From assembly GCA_903948415.1 (NCBI GenBank), contig CAJAYO010000629.1, forward strand, positions 1 through 36,855: DNA of 36,855 bases, read 5' to 3'. Both the position numbers and the translations under genes were made by a program. Source of the stretch: an uncultured Opitutia bacterium. Lineage in GTDB: Bacteria; Verrucomicrobiota; Verrucomicrobiia; Opitutales; Opitutaceae. A model generated the notes under the pieces. The model worked only from the letters and a program-made list of their open reading frames with translations. It was not told the origin of the DNA and searched no databases. Below are positions 17,401 through 25,485 of the stretch, piece by piece. The stretch's first letter is position 1. Every line of letters begins with the position of its first letter.

Positions 17401-17688
17401 GTTGAACTGGAGGGTGATCGAGGTGCTGCCGAGGGAACTGGTCGACGTCATCGAGTCGATGCCGGCGATGCTGGAGAGCTGTTGTTCGAGCGGGGTGGCC
17501 ACCGACGCGGCCATCGTTTCCGGACTCGCGCCGGGCAGGCTGGCGGAGATCGAGATGGTGGGGAAATCGACGTTGGGGAGCTCGCTGACCGGCAGCTTCT
17601 GATAAGCCATCCAGCCGAAGAGGGTGACGGCCGCGGTGATGAGTGTCGTCATCACGGGCCGGCGGATGAAGTGTTCGGGGATGTTCAT
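14494..17688 (-). CDS. RND-family multidrug efflux permease (HAE1/MdtB-like)
   Basis: The product is an inner-membrane proton-driven pump of a tripartite efflux complex. Its 1064 residues match the usual about 1040. It starts in the standard way (MNIPEHFIRRPVMTTLI) with TM1 at about 10-30, followed by the pore-domain sequence ASLPGASPETMAASVATPLE. The proton-relay pair Asp418-Asp419 sits in GFVVDDAIVMLENIVRH. The second half repeats the fold (FRPIMMTTLAALAGTLPIALG) and contains a long periplasmic loop. The C-terminal tail is cytoplasmic and polar. The ATG overlaps the adaptor stop by ATGA, and the GDSL gene overlaps its own stop. No TolC-like outer-membrane gene is in the window. Drug or metabolite specificity is unknown. 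Confidence 0.95.
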   Translation of the reverse strand: MNIPEHFIRRPVMTTLITAAVTLFGWMAYQKLPVSELPNVDFPTISISASLPGASPETMAASVATPLEQQLSSIAGIDSMTSTSSLGSTSITLQFNLDRDIDGAAQDVQSAISAVQRRLPRDMPNPPSFRKSNPAEDSVLLLALSSSTLSLSEVNEYAETILAQRISTVDGVSQVNVFGAQKYAVRVRLDPRALAARGIGIDEVRTALDTNNVNLPSGTLDGTHKATTLIATGQLKSAEGFRKVIVSYRNGAAVRLADVANVTDGIENEKSYSWFDQRFVNGVEDPAFATGEKATRTITLSIQRQPGTNTIKVVDGIKELLPAFRAQLPATVNLEIFSDKSLAIRDSVHDVKFTLVLAIVLVVLVIFLFLRSASATIIPSIAMPIAILGTFGVMYFFGFSIDNISLLALTLSVGFVVDDAIVMLENIVRHIELGETPMAAALKGSREIGFTILSMTISLVAVFIPVLFMGGVLGRLLYEFAVTISAAILVSGFVSLTLTPMLCSRFLKPVDHAAKHGLFYRTTERILQASVGLYERTLRISLRYRVVTMLVAFSMVGLTLWLLNIVPKGFIPTEDTGRISVAIEAAQDVSFESMVRHQTAVMAAVRKNPYVADTSSMMGSFGRSGSGGGNTGRMFVGLIDRDKRPNATVIAQMLRTETAGIPGVKVFPQVPPSIRLGSRGASSVYQYTLSGTDLQELYRVTPILLERVKEIPGLIDVNSDLQITSPQIIIDIDRDKASSLGLTAQQVEETLYSAFGSRQVSTIYTSTNQYSVILELDKQYQRDPSALAFLYLRNREGKLIPLESVSKVRSTVGPLTVAHMGQVPAVTLTFNLTPEVSLSEATAEIERISRELLPPTISGTFQGTAAAFTSSLNGLGWTLLIAVLVIYLVLGVLYEDFVHPLTILSGLPSATFGALVTLVLFKQELNIYGYVGLIMLIGIVKKNAIMMIDFALDAKRNRHKGAEEAIFEACIVRFRPIMMTTLAALAGTLPIALGWGAGADARRTLGLAVVGGLVVSQLLTLYITPVFYLYMEKFTKHLTPKSVDEVERDRAAPAGAATAVGLAK

Positions 17689-18950
17689 GAGGCCTTCTTC
17701 TCCTTGTCTTTCTTTTTGCCTTCGCCTTTGCCCTCGCCGCTCTTGCCGGCGCGAACGCCGCCGCTCGGGGCGGCAGCGTCTTTGACGTCAACGGGTTTGC
17801 CGGGAATGACGCGGAGTTGTCCGTCCGTGACGACCGTCTCGCCGGCGGTGAGGCCCTTGCTGATCACGGCGTCGGCCTCGGAGAGGCGCTCGACGACCAC
17901 GGGGCGGAGTTCGGCGGTCTTGTCGGATTTGACGACGTAAACATATTGGCCGGTCTGGGAGGTTTGAATCGCGCTGCTGGCCACGGTGAGCACTTCGGGG
18001 GAGGCGAGGGTGACGGTGACGGTGGCAAATTGCCCCGGCCAGAGGCGTTGGGCGGTGTTGGGAAAGGTGCCCTTGAGCTTCAAGGTGCCGGTGGACGAAT
18101 CGACCGTGTTGTCCATGAAGGTGAGATCGCCGTGTTCGGGTTTTTCTTCCAGGCCGGGAGGGATCACCGCGACCTTGAGGGTGCCGGTCGCCCGGTAGCG
18201 GACGACGGAACCGAAGTATTGTTGGGGCACGCCGAAGGTGACGTAAATCGGGCTGACCTGATGGATGGTGACGAGGAGGCCGCCGGCTTCGTTGACGCGG
18301 ACGAGGTCGCCTTCGTGCACCGGGATGTTGCCGGTGCGGCCGGCGAGCGGGGCGCGGATGGAACAGTATTCGAGCTGGAGCTTGGCGGTGGCGAGGCGCG
18401 ACTCGTCGGACTGCACCTCGGATTCGAGATTGCGGGCGGTGTCGGAAATTTTTTCGAACTGCTCTTTGGACACCATCTGATCGGTGGTGAGCGAGCGATA
18501 GCGGGCCACCTGGGTGCGGGCGGTTTCGAGCTGGACCCTGGCCTTTTGGAGATCGGCCTCGGCGGCGCGCAGGGCGTTTTCGAACGGACGGGGATCGATT
18601 TCGAAAAGCAGGTCGCCTTCCTTCACCGTCTGACCCTCCTTGATCGCGATCTTCACGAGCGTGCCGGTCACTTGGGAGCGGACCGTGGTGGTGCGGATGG
18701 GTTCGACGGCGCCGATGGCCTCGATCACCAACGGGACAATTTTCGTTTGCGCCTGGCCCACATAGACCGGGACCGCGCCGCCGCCCTTCTTGCCGCTGGC
18801 TCCACCGGCGCCGCCTGCGGCGGGAGCGGCGGCCTTTTCGCCGCAACCGGTCAGGCAAGCGAGCAGGGCGATTACCGGAAGGAACTGGAGGGGGGCGCCG
18901 AGAAGCAGGGCAGGGGAGCGAGGGGTTCGGGAGGACGGCGTGAGAATCAT
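17685..18950 (-). CDS. RND efflux periplasmic adaptor lipoprotein
   Basis: The product is the membrane-fusion protein linking the pump to an outer-membrane channel. The ATG at 18950 gives 421 residues with a lipoprotein signal, lipobox LTGC with Cys36. An Ala/Gly/Lys-rich linker follows. Then come the barrel-sandwich segments (VRSQVTGTLVKIAIKEGQTV and APLAGRTGNIPVHEGDLV) flanking a coiled-coil hairpin (about residues 120-195). The beta-barrel and membrane-proximal domains follow. The C-terminus is unusually charged (Lys/Glu/Gly-rich, ending KKKDKEKKAS). It is the first gene of a three-gene operon. An in-frame ATG at 19070 would add 40 residues that lack any signal character. No Shine-Dalgarno site is visible. 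Confidence 0.92.
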   Translation of the reverse strand: MILTPSSRTPRSPALLLGAPLQFLPVIALLACLTGCGEKAAAPAAGGAGGASGKKGGGAVPVYVGQAQTKIVPLVIEAIGAVEPIRTTTVRSQVTGTLVKIAIKEGQTVKEGDLLFEIDPRPFENALRAAEADLQKARVQLETARTQVARYRSLTTDQMVSKEQFEKISDTARNLESEVQSDESRLATAKLQLEYCSIRAPLAGRTGNIPVHEGDLVRVNEAGGLLVTIHQVSPIYVTFGVPQQYFGSVVRYRATGTLKVAVIPPGLEEKPEHGDLTFMDNTVDSSTGTLKLKGTFPNTAQRLWPGQFATVTVTLASPEVLTVASSAIQTSQTGQYVYVVKSDKTAELRPVVVERLSEADAVISKGLTAGETVVTDGQLRVIPGKPVDVKDAAAPSGGVRAGKSGEGKGEGKKKDKEKKAS

Positions 18951-19204
18951 GAGTAAGGGGGAAGGGAAGCGACGATGGCGGCGGGCGAAGGCCGTTCCGC
19001 GCAGCAGGACGTTTTCAAGGAGGGTAGGTTGCGTCAGAAGCGCGGGCGAACCTGCGGCGCGAAATCTCATCCGGCAAGCCGCCTTTCGCAGAATTTGCCA
19101 CCGCCCGGCAAAAACGAAATCCCAGCCCTGGCGCCCTCGTCATAGCCCAAACCTTTTCCTTGCTAGACGGGAGCGCCGACATTTCCCTTGAGGCCATTTT
19201 CTTC
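18951..19204. promoter_or_regulatory. Divergent intergenic region between the efflux operon and serA
   Basis: This is the only divergent gap in the window (254 bp), so it must hold promoters in both directions. For serA I see a CTTGCTA box at about 19159-19165, 40 bp before the ATG. A similar box lies upstream of cimA and the tRNA gene. For the efflux operon no convincing -35/-10 pair was found. No operator palindrome or regulator gene is adjacent. Confidence 0.4.
19160..19188 (+). promoter_or_regulatory. Possible serA promoter (TTGCTA box)
   Basis: TTGCTA at 19160-19165 would serve as -35. With a 17-bp spacer the -10 would fall at 19183-19188 (TTCCCT), a poor match to TATAAT. The call rests on resemblance to the boxes before cimA and tRNA-Tyr, not on consensus strength. 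Confidence 0.3.
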
Positions 19205-20794
19205 ATGAAAGTCCTCGTCGCCGATAAGATCTCACCCAAAGGAGTCGCCTACCTGCGCCAGCAGCCCGGCATCGAAGTCATCGAGGCCTACGGCTCGTCT
19301 CCGGAGAAAATTCTGGAACTCGTCAAGGACGTGCACGCGATCGCGGTCCGCTCGGAAACCAAGATCACGGCGGCCGTGTTCGCCGCCGCGCCGTTGCTCA
19401 AGGTCGTCGGCCGCGCCGGGGTCGGCGTGGACAACGTCGATGTCGAGGCCGCCACCGAGCGCGGGGTGATCGTGATGAACACGCCGTCGGGCAACACGAT
19501 CGCGACGGCCGAGCTGACCTTTACGCATATTCTCTGCGGCGCGCGTCCTGTGCCCCAGGCTGCCGCGTCCATGAAGGCCGGGCAGTGGGACCGGAAGAAT
19601 TTTTCCGGCATCGAGCTCTTTAAGAAAACCCTCGGCGTGATCGGCCTCGGCCGCATCGGAGCCGAGGTCGCGAAGCGCGCGCAGGCCTTCGGGATGAAGG
19701 TGCTCGCCTATGATCCCTATCTCGCGCCGAGCCGCGCCAAGGCCATGCAGGTCGAGGGCGTCACGCTCGACGAGCTCCTCGCGCAGTCGGACTACATCAC
19801 GGTGCACATGCCGATGACGGACGACACGCACCACATGATCGACGAGGCCGCGTTCGAGAAGTGCAAGAAGGGGCTCCGGATCTTCAACTGCGCCCGCGGT
19901 GGTATCATCAAGGAATCGGCGCTTATCGCCGCGCTCAAATCCGGCAAAGTCGCCGCCGCCGGCCTCGATGTTTTCGAGGAAGAGCCGCTGGCGAAGGACA
20001 GCGAACTCCGCACGCTCCCCAACGTCGTGCTCACGCCCCACCTCGGCGCTTCCACCACCGAGGCCCAGGAAGCGGTCGGCATCGAAGTTGCCGAGCAGAT
20101 CGCCGACGTCCTGAACGGCGGTGTGATCCGCAATGCCGTCAACATGCCCTCGATGGACGCGAACGCCGTGAAGGTGCTCGGACCCTCGATCGATCTCGGC
20201 GGCAAGCTCGGGACGCTGGTGCAGCAGATCGCGCCGCCGCAGATCGCGACGCTGCGCATCACGTATTGGGGCAAGATCGTCGACCTCGACGTGAACGCCG
20301 TCACGCGCGCGATCCAGCGCGGCTTCCTCCGCCGCATCAGCGGCGACTCCGTGAACTTTGTGAACGCGCCCGTCGCGCTCGAGCGTCTCGGGGTCCGCGC
20401 CGAAATTGTGAAATCGACGGACGATTCCGGTTACTCGGAGCTCATCCGCGTCGAGGCGATCACGCCGGACAACACGGCTTACACCGCCTCGGGCACGTTC
20501 ATCGGCAAGAGCAACCAACCGCGCATCGTCAGCATCAACGGTCGCGAGGTCGAAGTCGCCGCCGAGGGCAAGCTCCTCGTCCTCGAGAATCTCGACCAGC
20601 CCGGCATGGTCGGCACGATCGGCACCATCCTCGGCCAGGACAAAGTGAACATCGCCGACATGTCGCTCTCGCGCCTCACTCCCGGCGGCACCGCCTACAT
20701 GGTGGTGCGCGTCGACACCGAGCCGAGCGAGTCGGCCCGGGCGGTCATCAAGGGCCACGCCGCGATCAAGCTGGCGAAGTTCGTGCAGTTGTAA
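19205..20794 (+). CDS. serA: D-3-phosphoglycerate dehydrogenase
   Basis: The product oxidises 3-phosphoglycerate to 3-phosphohydroxypyruvate with NAD, the first step of serine synthesis in the cytoplasm. The ATG at 19205 (MKVLVADKISPKGV) gives 529 residues, the length of the long (type 1) form. The NAD-binding motif is GLGRIGAEVAKRA. The catalytic residues are probably Arg231 (NCARGGII), Glu260 (FEEEPL) and His279 (TPHLGAST). An intervening allosteric-substrate-binding domain follows, then a C-terminal ACT domain from about residue 455 (LLVLENLDQPGMVGTIGTIL), which in this family binds serine for feedback control. The gene is first in a plus-strand run. plsY starts 20 bp after its stop. Confidence 0.96.
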   Translation: MKVLVADKISPKGVAYLRQQPGIEVIEAYGSSPEKILELVKDVHAIAVRSETKITAAVFAAAPLLKVVGRAGVGVDNVDVEAATERGVIVMNTPSGNTIATAELTFTHILCGARPVPQAAASMKAGQWDRKNFSGIELFKKTLGVIGLGRIGAEVAKRAQAFGMKVLAYDPYLAPSRAKAMQVEGVTLDELLAQSDYITVHMPMTDDTHHMIDEAAFEKCKKGLRIFNCARGGIIKESALIAALKSGKVAAAGLDVFEEEPLAKDSELRTLPNVVLTPHLGASTTEAQEAVGIEVAEQIADVLNGGVIRNAVNMPSMDANAVKVLGPSIDLGGKLGTLVQQIAPPQIATLRITYWGKIVDLDVNAVTRAIQRGFLRRISGDSVNFVNAPVALERLGVRAEIVKSTDDSGYSELIRVEAITPDNTAYTASGTFIGKSNQPRIVSINGREVEVAAEGKLLVLENLDQPGMVGTIGTILGQDKVNIADMSLSRLTPGGTAYMVVRVDTEPSESARAVIKGHAAIKLAKFVQL

Positions 20795-20814
20795 CCGCCC
20801 GCTGATCCGCGCGC

Positions 20815-21453
20815 ATGATCGTTTCGCTCCTCCTCGCCGCCGTTGTGGGGTATCTGTTGGGCGCACTGCCCTTCGGCTACCTCGTCGCGAAGGCGAAGGG
20901 GGTGAACATCTTTGAGGTCGGCAGCAAAAACCCCGGCGCGACCAATGTGCGCCGGGTGCTCGGGCACGGGCCGGGGAATTTGGTGCTGTTGCTGGATGCG
21001 GCCAAGGGGGCGCTGGCGGTGGGATGGATGATCCTTCTCAGCCGGAACGGCGGAAACATCGCGCCGGATGATCTCCTTCCGCTTGAGGTCACCGGGCTCG
21101 TCGCCGCCATGCTCGGCCACAGTTTCTCCTGTTTCACCAAGTTCAAGGGCGGCAAGAGCGTGGCCACCGGCGCCGGCGGTTTTCTCGTACTGTTTCCCCT
21201 TGGCATGGGCATCGGCTTCGTGGTCTTCAGCCTGACGCTCGCGCTCTCCCGCTACGTGTCGCTCGCGTCCATGCTCGGCGCCGCCTCGCTGCCGTTTGCG
21301 GCGTTTGCGTTCAAGCAGCCTTCGCCGGTCATCTCGCTGGCGGCGATGGCCGCCGCGTTTGTCATCTACCGCCACCGCGCGAACCTCGCGCGCATCCGCG
21401 CGGGCACCGAAAGCAAAGTCGGTCAGAAAAAGACCGACGCCCCCCACTCATGA
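20815..21453 (+). CDS. plsY: Glycerol-3-phosphate acyltransferase PlsY
   Basis: The product transfers an acyl group from acyl-phosphate to glycerol-3-phosphate, the first step of phospholipid synthesis. It is an integral inner-membrane protein. Its 212 residues with about five to six hydrophobic segments are typical. PlsY motifs are visible: GALPFGYLVAK, the Gly-Ser-rich GSKNPGATNVRRVLG, and GHSFSCFTKFKGGKSVATGAG (phosphate/acyl-phosphate binding). Its stop overlaps the hom start by ATGA, so the two are translationally coupled although their pathways differ. The reason for placing it among amino-acid genes is not evident from the sequence. Confidence 0.95.
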   Translation: MIVSLLLAAVVGYLLGALPFGYLVAKAKGVNIFEVGSKNPGATNVRRVLGHGPGNLVLLLDAAKGALAVGWMILLSRNGGNIAPDDLLPLEVTGLVAAMLGHSFSCFTKFKGGKSVATGAGGFLVLFPLGMGIGFVVFSLTLALSRYVSLASMLGAASLPFAAFAFKQPSPVISLAAMAAAFVIYRHRANLARIRAGTESKVGQKKTDAPHS

Positions 21454-22772
21454 GCGAACCCATCACGATCAACATCGGCCTCTGCGGCTTCGGCACCGTC
21501 GGGCAGGGCGTATGGAAACATCTTTCGGCCAATCTCGCCGAACTCGAGTCGCGCCTCGGCGTGAAACTCAATCTCGCGCGCGCCGCCGTGCGCGACCTCA
21601 CGAAGGCCCGCACGGTCAGGGTCCCCGCGGCCAAACTCACCGACGATCCGCTCGCCATCGCCAACGATCCGGCGATCCACGTCGTGTGCGAACTCATGGG
21701 CGGCACGACGCTGGCGCGCAAAGTCACGCTCGCCGCGCTGCGGCACGGCAAGATCGTCGTCTCCGCCAACAAGGCGCTCATCTGCGAGCACGGCGCGGAA
21801 ATCTTCGAAGTCGCGCGCCGGCACGGCGGCCACTTCTTCTTCGAGGCCTCCGTCGCCGGGGGCATTCCGATCATCAAGGCCCTCCGCGAGGGGCTCGTCG
21901 CGAACCGGTTCCCGCGCATTTACGGCATTCTGAACGGCACGTGTAACTACATCCTCACCCAGATGGAGGACCGCGACGCCCCCTACGCCAGCGTGCTCGC
22001 CGATGCGAAGCGTCTTGGTTACGCCGAGGCCGACGAGTCGCTCGATGTCGACGGCTGGGACACCGCGCACAAGGCCAGCGTCCTCGCGTGGCTCGCGCAC
22101 GGCGTCTGGGTGAAGACCGACCAGATGATCGTCGAAGGGATCTCGCGTATCACGCCGGCGGATTTCAAGAACGCCGCCACGCTCGGCTTCGGCATCAAGC
22201 TCCTCGCGGTGATCACGCGCGACTTCGCGAAAAACGAACTCTGCGTGCGCGTGCACCCGACGCTCCTCCCCGAGGGCAACGTGATCGCCAACGTCAGCGG
22301 CGTGTTTAACGCGATCTCCGTCACCGGCGACGTCGTCGGCACCACCCTCTACAGCGGACGCGGCGCCGGCCAGGACGCCACCGCGAGCGCGGTGATCAGC
22401 GATATCGCCGACGCCGTGGCGCTCATCAAACACGGCAAAGGCGCGCACTTCATCGGCGAAGCGGTTCCCGCGCCGCGCCACGAGAAACGCCTCGCGCCAC
22501 CCGAGCACATCCGCTCGCGTTACTACCTTCGTCTCACGGTCAAAGACCAGCCCGGCGTGCTCGCGCGCGTCGCCTCGGTCATGGCGAAACACCACGTCAG
22601 CATCGCCAGCGTCATTCAAAATCCCGCCGAAACCGTCGGCGCCGCCTCGCTCGTCCTCACGACGCACCAGAGCAACGAAAAGGCGATGCACGCCACGCTC
22701 AAGCAACTCGGCGCCCTCGCCGCCGTCCTCGACGAACCGGTGCTCCTGCGCATCGGCGATTTCAACGACTAG
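21450..22772 (+). CDS. hom: Homoserine dehydrogenase
   Basis: The product reduces aspartate semialdehyde to homoserine with NAD(P)H, at the threonine/methionine branch. It has 440 residues. The nucleotide-binding motif GLCGFGTVGQGV starts at about residue 10. The catalytic homoserine-dehydrogenase domain includes VSANKALI, FEASVAGGIPIIKALR and GILNGTCNYILTQM. An ACT regulatory domain begins near residue 358 (YYLRLTVKDQPGVLARVASV), which usually binds threonine. It is monofunctional, with lysC encoded separately 17 bp downstream. The start ATG lies inside the plsY stop. Confidence 0.96.
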   Translation: MSEPITINIGLCGFGTVGQGVWKHLSANLAELESRLGVKLNLARAAVRDLTKARTVRVPAAKLTDDPLAIANDPAIHVVCELMGGTTLARKVTLAALRHGKIVVSANKALICEHGAEIFEVARRHGGHFFFEASVAGGIPIIKALREGLVANRFPRIYGILNGTCNYILTQMEDRDAPYASVLADAKRLGYAEADESLDVDGWDTAHKASVLAWLAHGVWVKTDQMIVEGISRITPADFKNAATLGFGIKLLAVITRDFAKNELCVRVHPTLLPEGNVIANVSGVFNAISVTGDVVGTTLYSGRGAGQDATASAVISDIADAVALIKHGKGAHFIGEAVPAPRHEKRLAPPEHIRSRYYLRLTVKDQPGVLARVASVMAKHHVSIASVIQNPAETVGAASLVLTTHQSNEKAMHATLKQLGALAAVLDEPVLLRIGDFND

Positions 22773-22789
22773 TTTTTCGCAAAACCTCC

Positions 22790-24004
22790 ATGGCCAGAAT
22801 CGTCCAAAAATACGGCGGCACCTCGGTGGGTGACGTCGACCGCATCAAGAACGTCGCCGCCCGCATCAAGGCGTTTCGCGACGAGGGCAACGAACTCGTT
22901 GTCGTCGTCTCGGCCCGCTCCGGCGTGACCAACGAACTCATCGCGCGCGCGAAATCGATCCACCCGAATCCGCCCGAGCGCGAGATGGACCAGCTCCTTT
23001 CCATCGGCGAGCAGGAGACGATCGCGCTCACCGCGATGGCGCTCGAGGCGATCGGCGTCGACGCCGTGAGCTACACCGGCGCGCAGGCCGGCATCTTCAC
23101 CGACACGGTGCACACCAAGGCGAAGATCAAAACCATCGATGCGAAGCCTCTCGAAAAAGACCTGAGCGCCGGCAAGGTGATCATCGTCGCGGGCTTTCAG
23201 GGCATCAACGACGAGGGCCACATCACGACGCTCGGCCGCGGCGGTTCCGACCTCACGGCCATTGCGCTCGCCGCCGCCATCAAGGCCGACAAGTGCGAGA
23301 TCTACACGGACGTCGACGGCGTTTACACCGCCGACCCGCGCGTCGTCAAAGACGCCCGCAAGCTCAACGAAATCAGCTACGACGAAATGCTCGAGCTGGC
23401 CTCCCTCGGCTCCAAGGTCATGCAGACGCGGTCGGTTGAGTTCGCATCGAAATACAACGTCGTTTTTGAAGTCCGCTCCTCTTTTAACAACAACCCAGGA
23501 ACCATCGTGAAACAAGAAGTCGCCTACATGGAAAAAGTCGTCGTTCGCGGCGTCGCCGTCGACAAGGACCAGGCCAAGGTCGTCGTCAGCAACATCGCCG
23601 ACAAACCCGGCACCGCCGCGAAGGTCTTCCGCGCGCTCGCGGAGGCCAACATCAACGTCGACATGATCGTCCAGAACGTCGGCCGCGACGGCGTGGCGAA
23701 TCTCACCTTCACCGTCCCGCAGACGGAAGTCGGCAAGGTCGAGCGGACGCTCGCGCCGGTGCTGAAGGACATCGGCGGCAGCGTGACGCTGGACGACCAG
23801 ATCGCGAAGCTCTCCGTTGTCGGGGTGGGCATGCGCACGCACAGCGGCGTGGCCTCGACGCTGTTCACCGCCTTGGCCGGCGCCGGCATCAACCTCGAGT
23901 TGATCAGCACGTCGGAAATCAAAATCTCCGTCGTGATCGCGAAAAACAAGGCCGACGAGGCCGCGCGCGTCGCGCACAAGGCCTTCGAATTGGAAAAACT
24001 GTGA
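22790..24004 (+). CDS. lysC: Aspartate kinase
   Basis: The product phosphorylates aspartate, the committed step to lysine, threonine and methionine. Its 404 residues match the short single-subunit-type enzyme. The kinase motif KYGGTSVGDVDRI lies at residues 6-18, with GRGGSDLTA and the EIYTDVDGVYTADPR segment further on. Two ACT domains lie in the C-terminal third, starting at about 243 (MEKVVVRGVAVDKDQAKV) and 340 (KLSVVGVGMRTHSGVAS). They normally bind lysine or threonine. The gene lies 17 bp after hom with no Shine-Dalgarno site visible before the ATG. An internal start for a separate regulatory subunit (ATG at 23528, MEKVV) cannot be excluded. Confidence 0.96.
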   Translation: MARIVQKYGGTSVGDVDRIKNVAARIKAFRDEGNELVVVVSARSGVTNELIARAKSIHPNPPEREMDQLLSIGEQETIALTAMALEAIGVDAVSYTGAQAGIFTDTVHTKAKIKTIDAKPLEKDLSAGKVIIVAGFQGINDEGHITTLGRGGSDLTAIALAAAIKADKCEIYTDVDGVYTADPRVVKDARKLNEISYDEMLELASLGSKVMQTRSVEFASKYNVVFEVRSSFNNNPGTIVKQEVAYMEKVVVRGVAVDKDQAKVVVSNIADKPGTAAKVFRALAEANINVDMIVQNVGRDGVANLTFTVPQTEVGKVERTLAPVLKDIGGSVTLDDQIAKLSVVGVGMRTHSGVASTLFTALAGAGINLELISTSEIKISVVIAKNKADEAARVAHKAFELEKL

Positions 24005-24010
24005 GGGCCG

Positions 24011-24071
24011 GGCGGACTTTGGTCCGCCTGCTTCGAATCGAACACCACCGAGCGGCGGACTGAAGTCCGCC
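24011..24071. repeat. Pair of GGCGGAC hairpins between lysC and thrC
   Basis: Two hairpins with the same 7-bp stem lie in the 82-bp gap: GGCGGAC-TTTG-GTCCGCC at 24011-24028 and GGCGGAC-TGAA-GTCCGCC at 24054-24071. The two arms can also pair with each other. They look like a REP-type intergenic repeat pair. No T-tract follows on the plus strand, so full termination is not indicated. They may attenuate or protect the upstream message. Confidence 0.75.
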
Positions 24072-24086
24072 CTACTTTCAAGCCCG

Positions 24087-25448
24087 ATGCGCTTCCTTTC
24101 CACCCGCGGCCAGACTCCGTCCCTCGGCTTCTCCGACGCCGTGGCCACCGGCCTTGCGCCGGACGGCGGGCTATTCCTGCCGGAGACGCTGCCGGATTTC
24201 TCCGGCCAGCTCGCGGCGTTTGAGAAGCTTTCCTACGCCGAACTCTGCTTCGAGTTCATGCGGGTGTTTGCGACGGACATTCCGGCCGAGACGCTGCGCC
24301 GCATCGTCACCGCGAGCTACACGACGTTTGCCGATCCCGCGATCGCGCCGCTGAAGCCGCTCGGAAAGAATCTCTACGTGCTCGAGCTCTTCCATGGGCC
24401 GACGCTCGCGTTCAAGGACTTCGCGCTCCAACTCCTCGGCAATCTCTACGCGCACCAGTGCGTCGTGCGCCGCGAGACGATCAACGTCCTCGGCGCCACG
24501 TCCGGCGACACGGGCGCCGCGGCGATTCACGGTCTGCTCGGGAAACCCGGCACCGCGATTTTTATTCTCTATCCCGACGGCCGCGTCTCACCGCTGCAGG
24601 AACGCCAGATGGCCTGCACGGGTGCGGAGAACGTCTTCGCGATCGCGGTCGACGGTTCGTTCGACGACGCGCAGGCCTCGCTGAAGGAAATCTTCGGCGA
24701 CCAGGCTTTCCGCACGCGCCACCGCTTGTCCGCGGTCAATTCCATCAACCTCGCGCGCGTCCTCGCGCAATGCGTTTACTATCTTTACGCATGGCTGCGG
24801 CTCCCGGCGAGTGAGCGCGGCAACGTCGAGTTCGTGGTGCCGACGGGCAATTTTGGCAATGTGCTCGCGGGCTGGCTGCTCCAGCAAATGGGCGTGCCGA
24901 TCCGCGGTTTCAAAGTCGCGACGAACCAGAACGACATCCTCCACCGGCTCTTCACGACGGGGGAATACCGGGTCGGCACCGTGCAACCGAGCCTCGCGCC
25001 GTCGATGGATATCCAGGTCGCGTCGAACTTCGAGCGCTTCATCTATTTCAACGTCGGCCGCGATCCGGCGCGCGTGCGCGAGGTCATGCAGACCTTCAAG
25101 ACGACCGGCGCCTACACGTTCGCGAACTTCAACCGCGACACGTTCAGCGCCTCGCGCACCAGCGATGCGGAGATCGCGAGCATCATCACGCGGGTTTATC
25201 GCGAGCACGGCTACGTGGCGGATCCGCACACGGCGTGCGGTTTCAAGGAGCTGAATCCCGACCGCGTGAGCATCGTGCTCTCGACGGCGAGCCCGGCCAA
25301 GTTTCCCGACACGATCCGCGCCGCCATCGGCGTCGAGCCGACGCATCCGAGCCTCGAAGCGCTCAAGGCGCGCAAAATCGTGAAGCACCTGCTCTCGGCG
25401 ACGCCCGCGGCGATCCGGGCGTTTGTCGACCGGCACGCGGTCGGGTAG
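24087..25448 (+). CDS. thrC: Threonine synthase
   Basis: The product is a PLP enzyme converting O-phosphohomoserine to threonine. It has 453 residues, the size of the longer bacterial/fungal-type enzyme. The N-terminus is MRFLSTRGQTPSLGFSDAV. The PLP lysine is Lys110 in HGPTLAFKDFALQLLG. The phosphate-binding loop appears in GATSGDTGAAAIHG, and NSINLARVLAQ and VPTGNFGNVLAGW are typical core segments. It completes the aspartate-to-threonine route with lysC and hom. No gene for homoserine kinase (thrB) or aspartate-semialdehyde dehydrogenase (asd) is in this window. The 82-bp gap with hairpins may allow separate regulation. Confidence 0.96.
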   Translation: MRFLSTRGQTPSLGFSDAVATGLAPDGGLFLPETLPDFSGQLAAFEKLSYAELCFEFMRVFATDIPAETLRRIVTASYTTFADPAIAPLKPLGKNLYVLELFHGPTLAFKDFALQLLGNLYAHQCVVRRETINVLGATSGDTGAAAIHGLLGKPGTAIFILYPDGRVSPLQERQMACTGAENVFAIAVDGSFDDAQASLKEIFGDQAFRTRHRLSAVNSINLARVLAQCVYYLYAWLRLPASERGNVEFVVPTGNFGNVLAGWLLQQMGVPIRGFKVATNQNDILHRLFTTGEYRVGTVQPSLAPSMDIQVASNFERFIYFNVGRDPARVREVMQTFKTTGAYTFANFNRDTFSASRTSDAEIASIITRVYREHGYVADPHTACGFKELNPDRVSIVLSTASPAKFPDTIRAAIGVEPTHPSLEALKARKIVKHLLSATPAAIRAFVDRHAVG

Positions 25449-25485
25449 ATTTGTCTTCGCGCCCGGGATCACGGCGAGCCCGCCC

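Noticed and set aside
13802-17791. One 1329-codon minus-strand open frame joining GDSL hydrolase and upstream sequence
   Set aside because: Only its last 231 codons are coding (signal peptide and SGNH motifs). The rest is an out-of-frame shadow of the RND pump gene.
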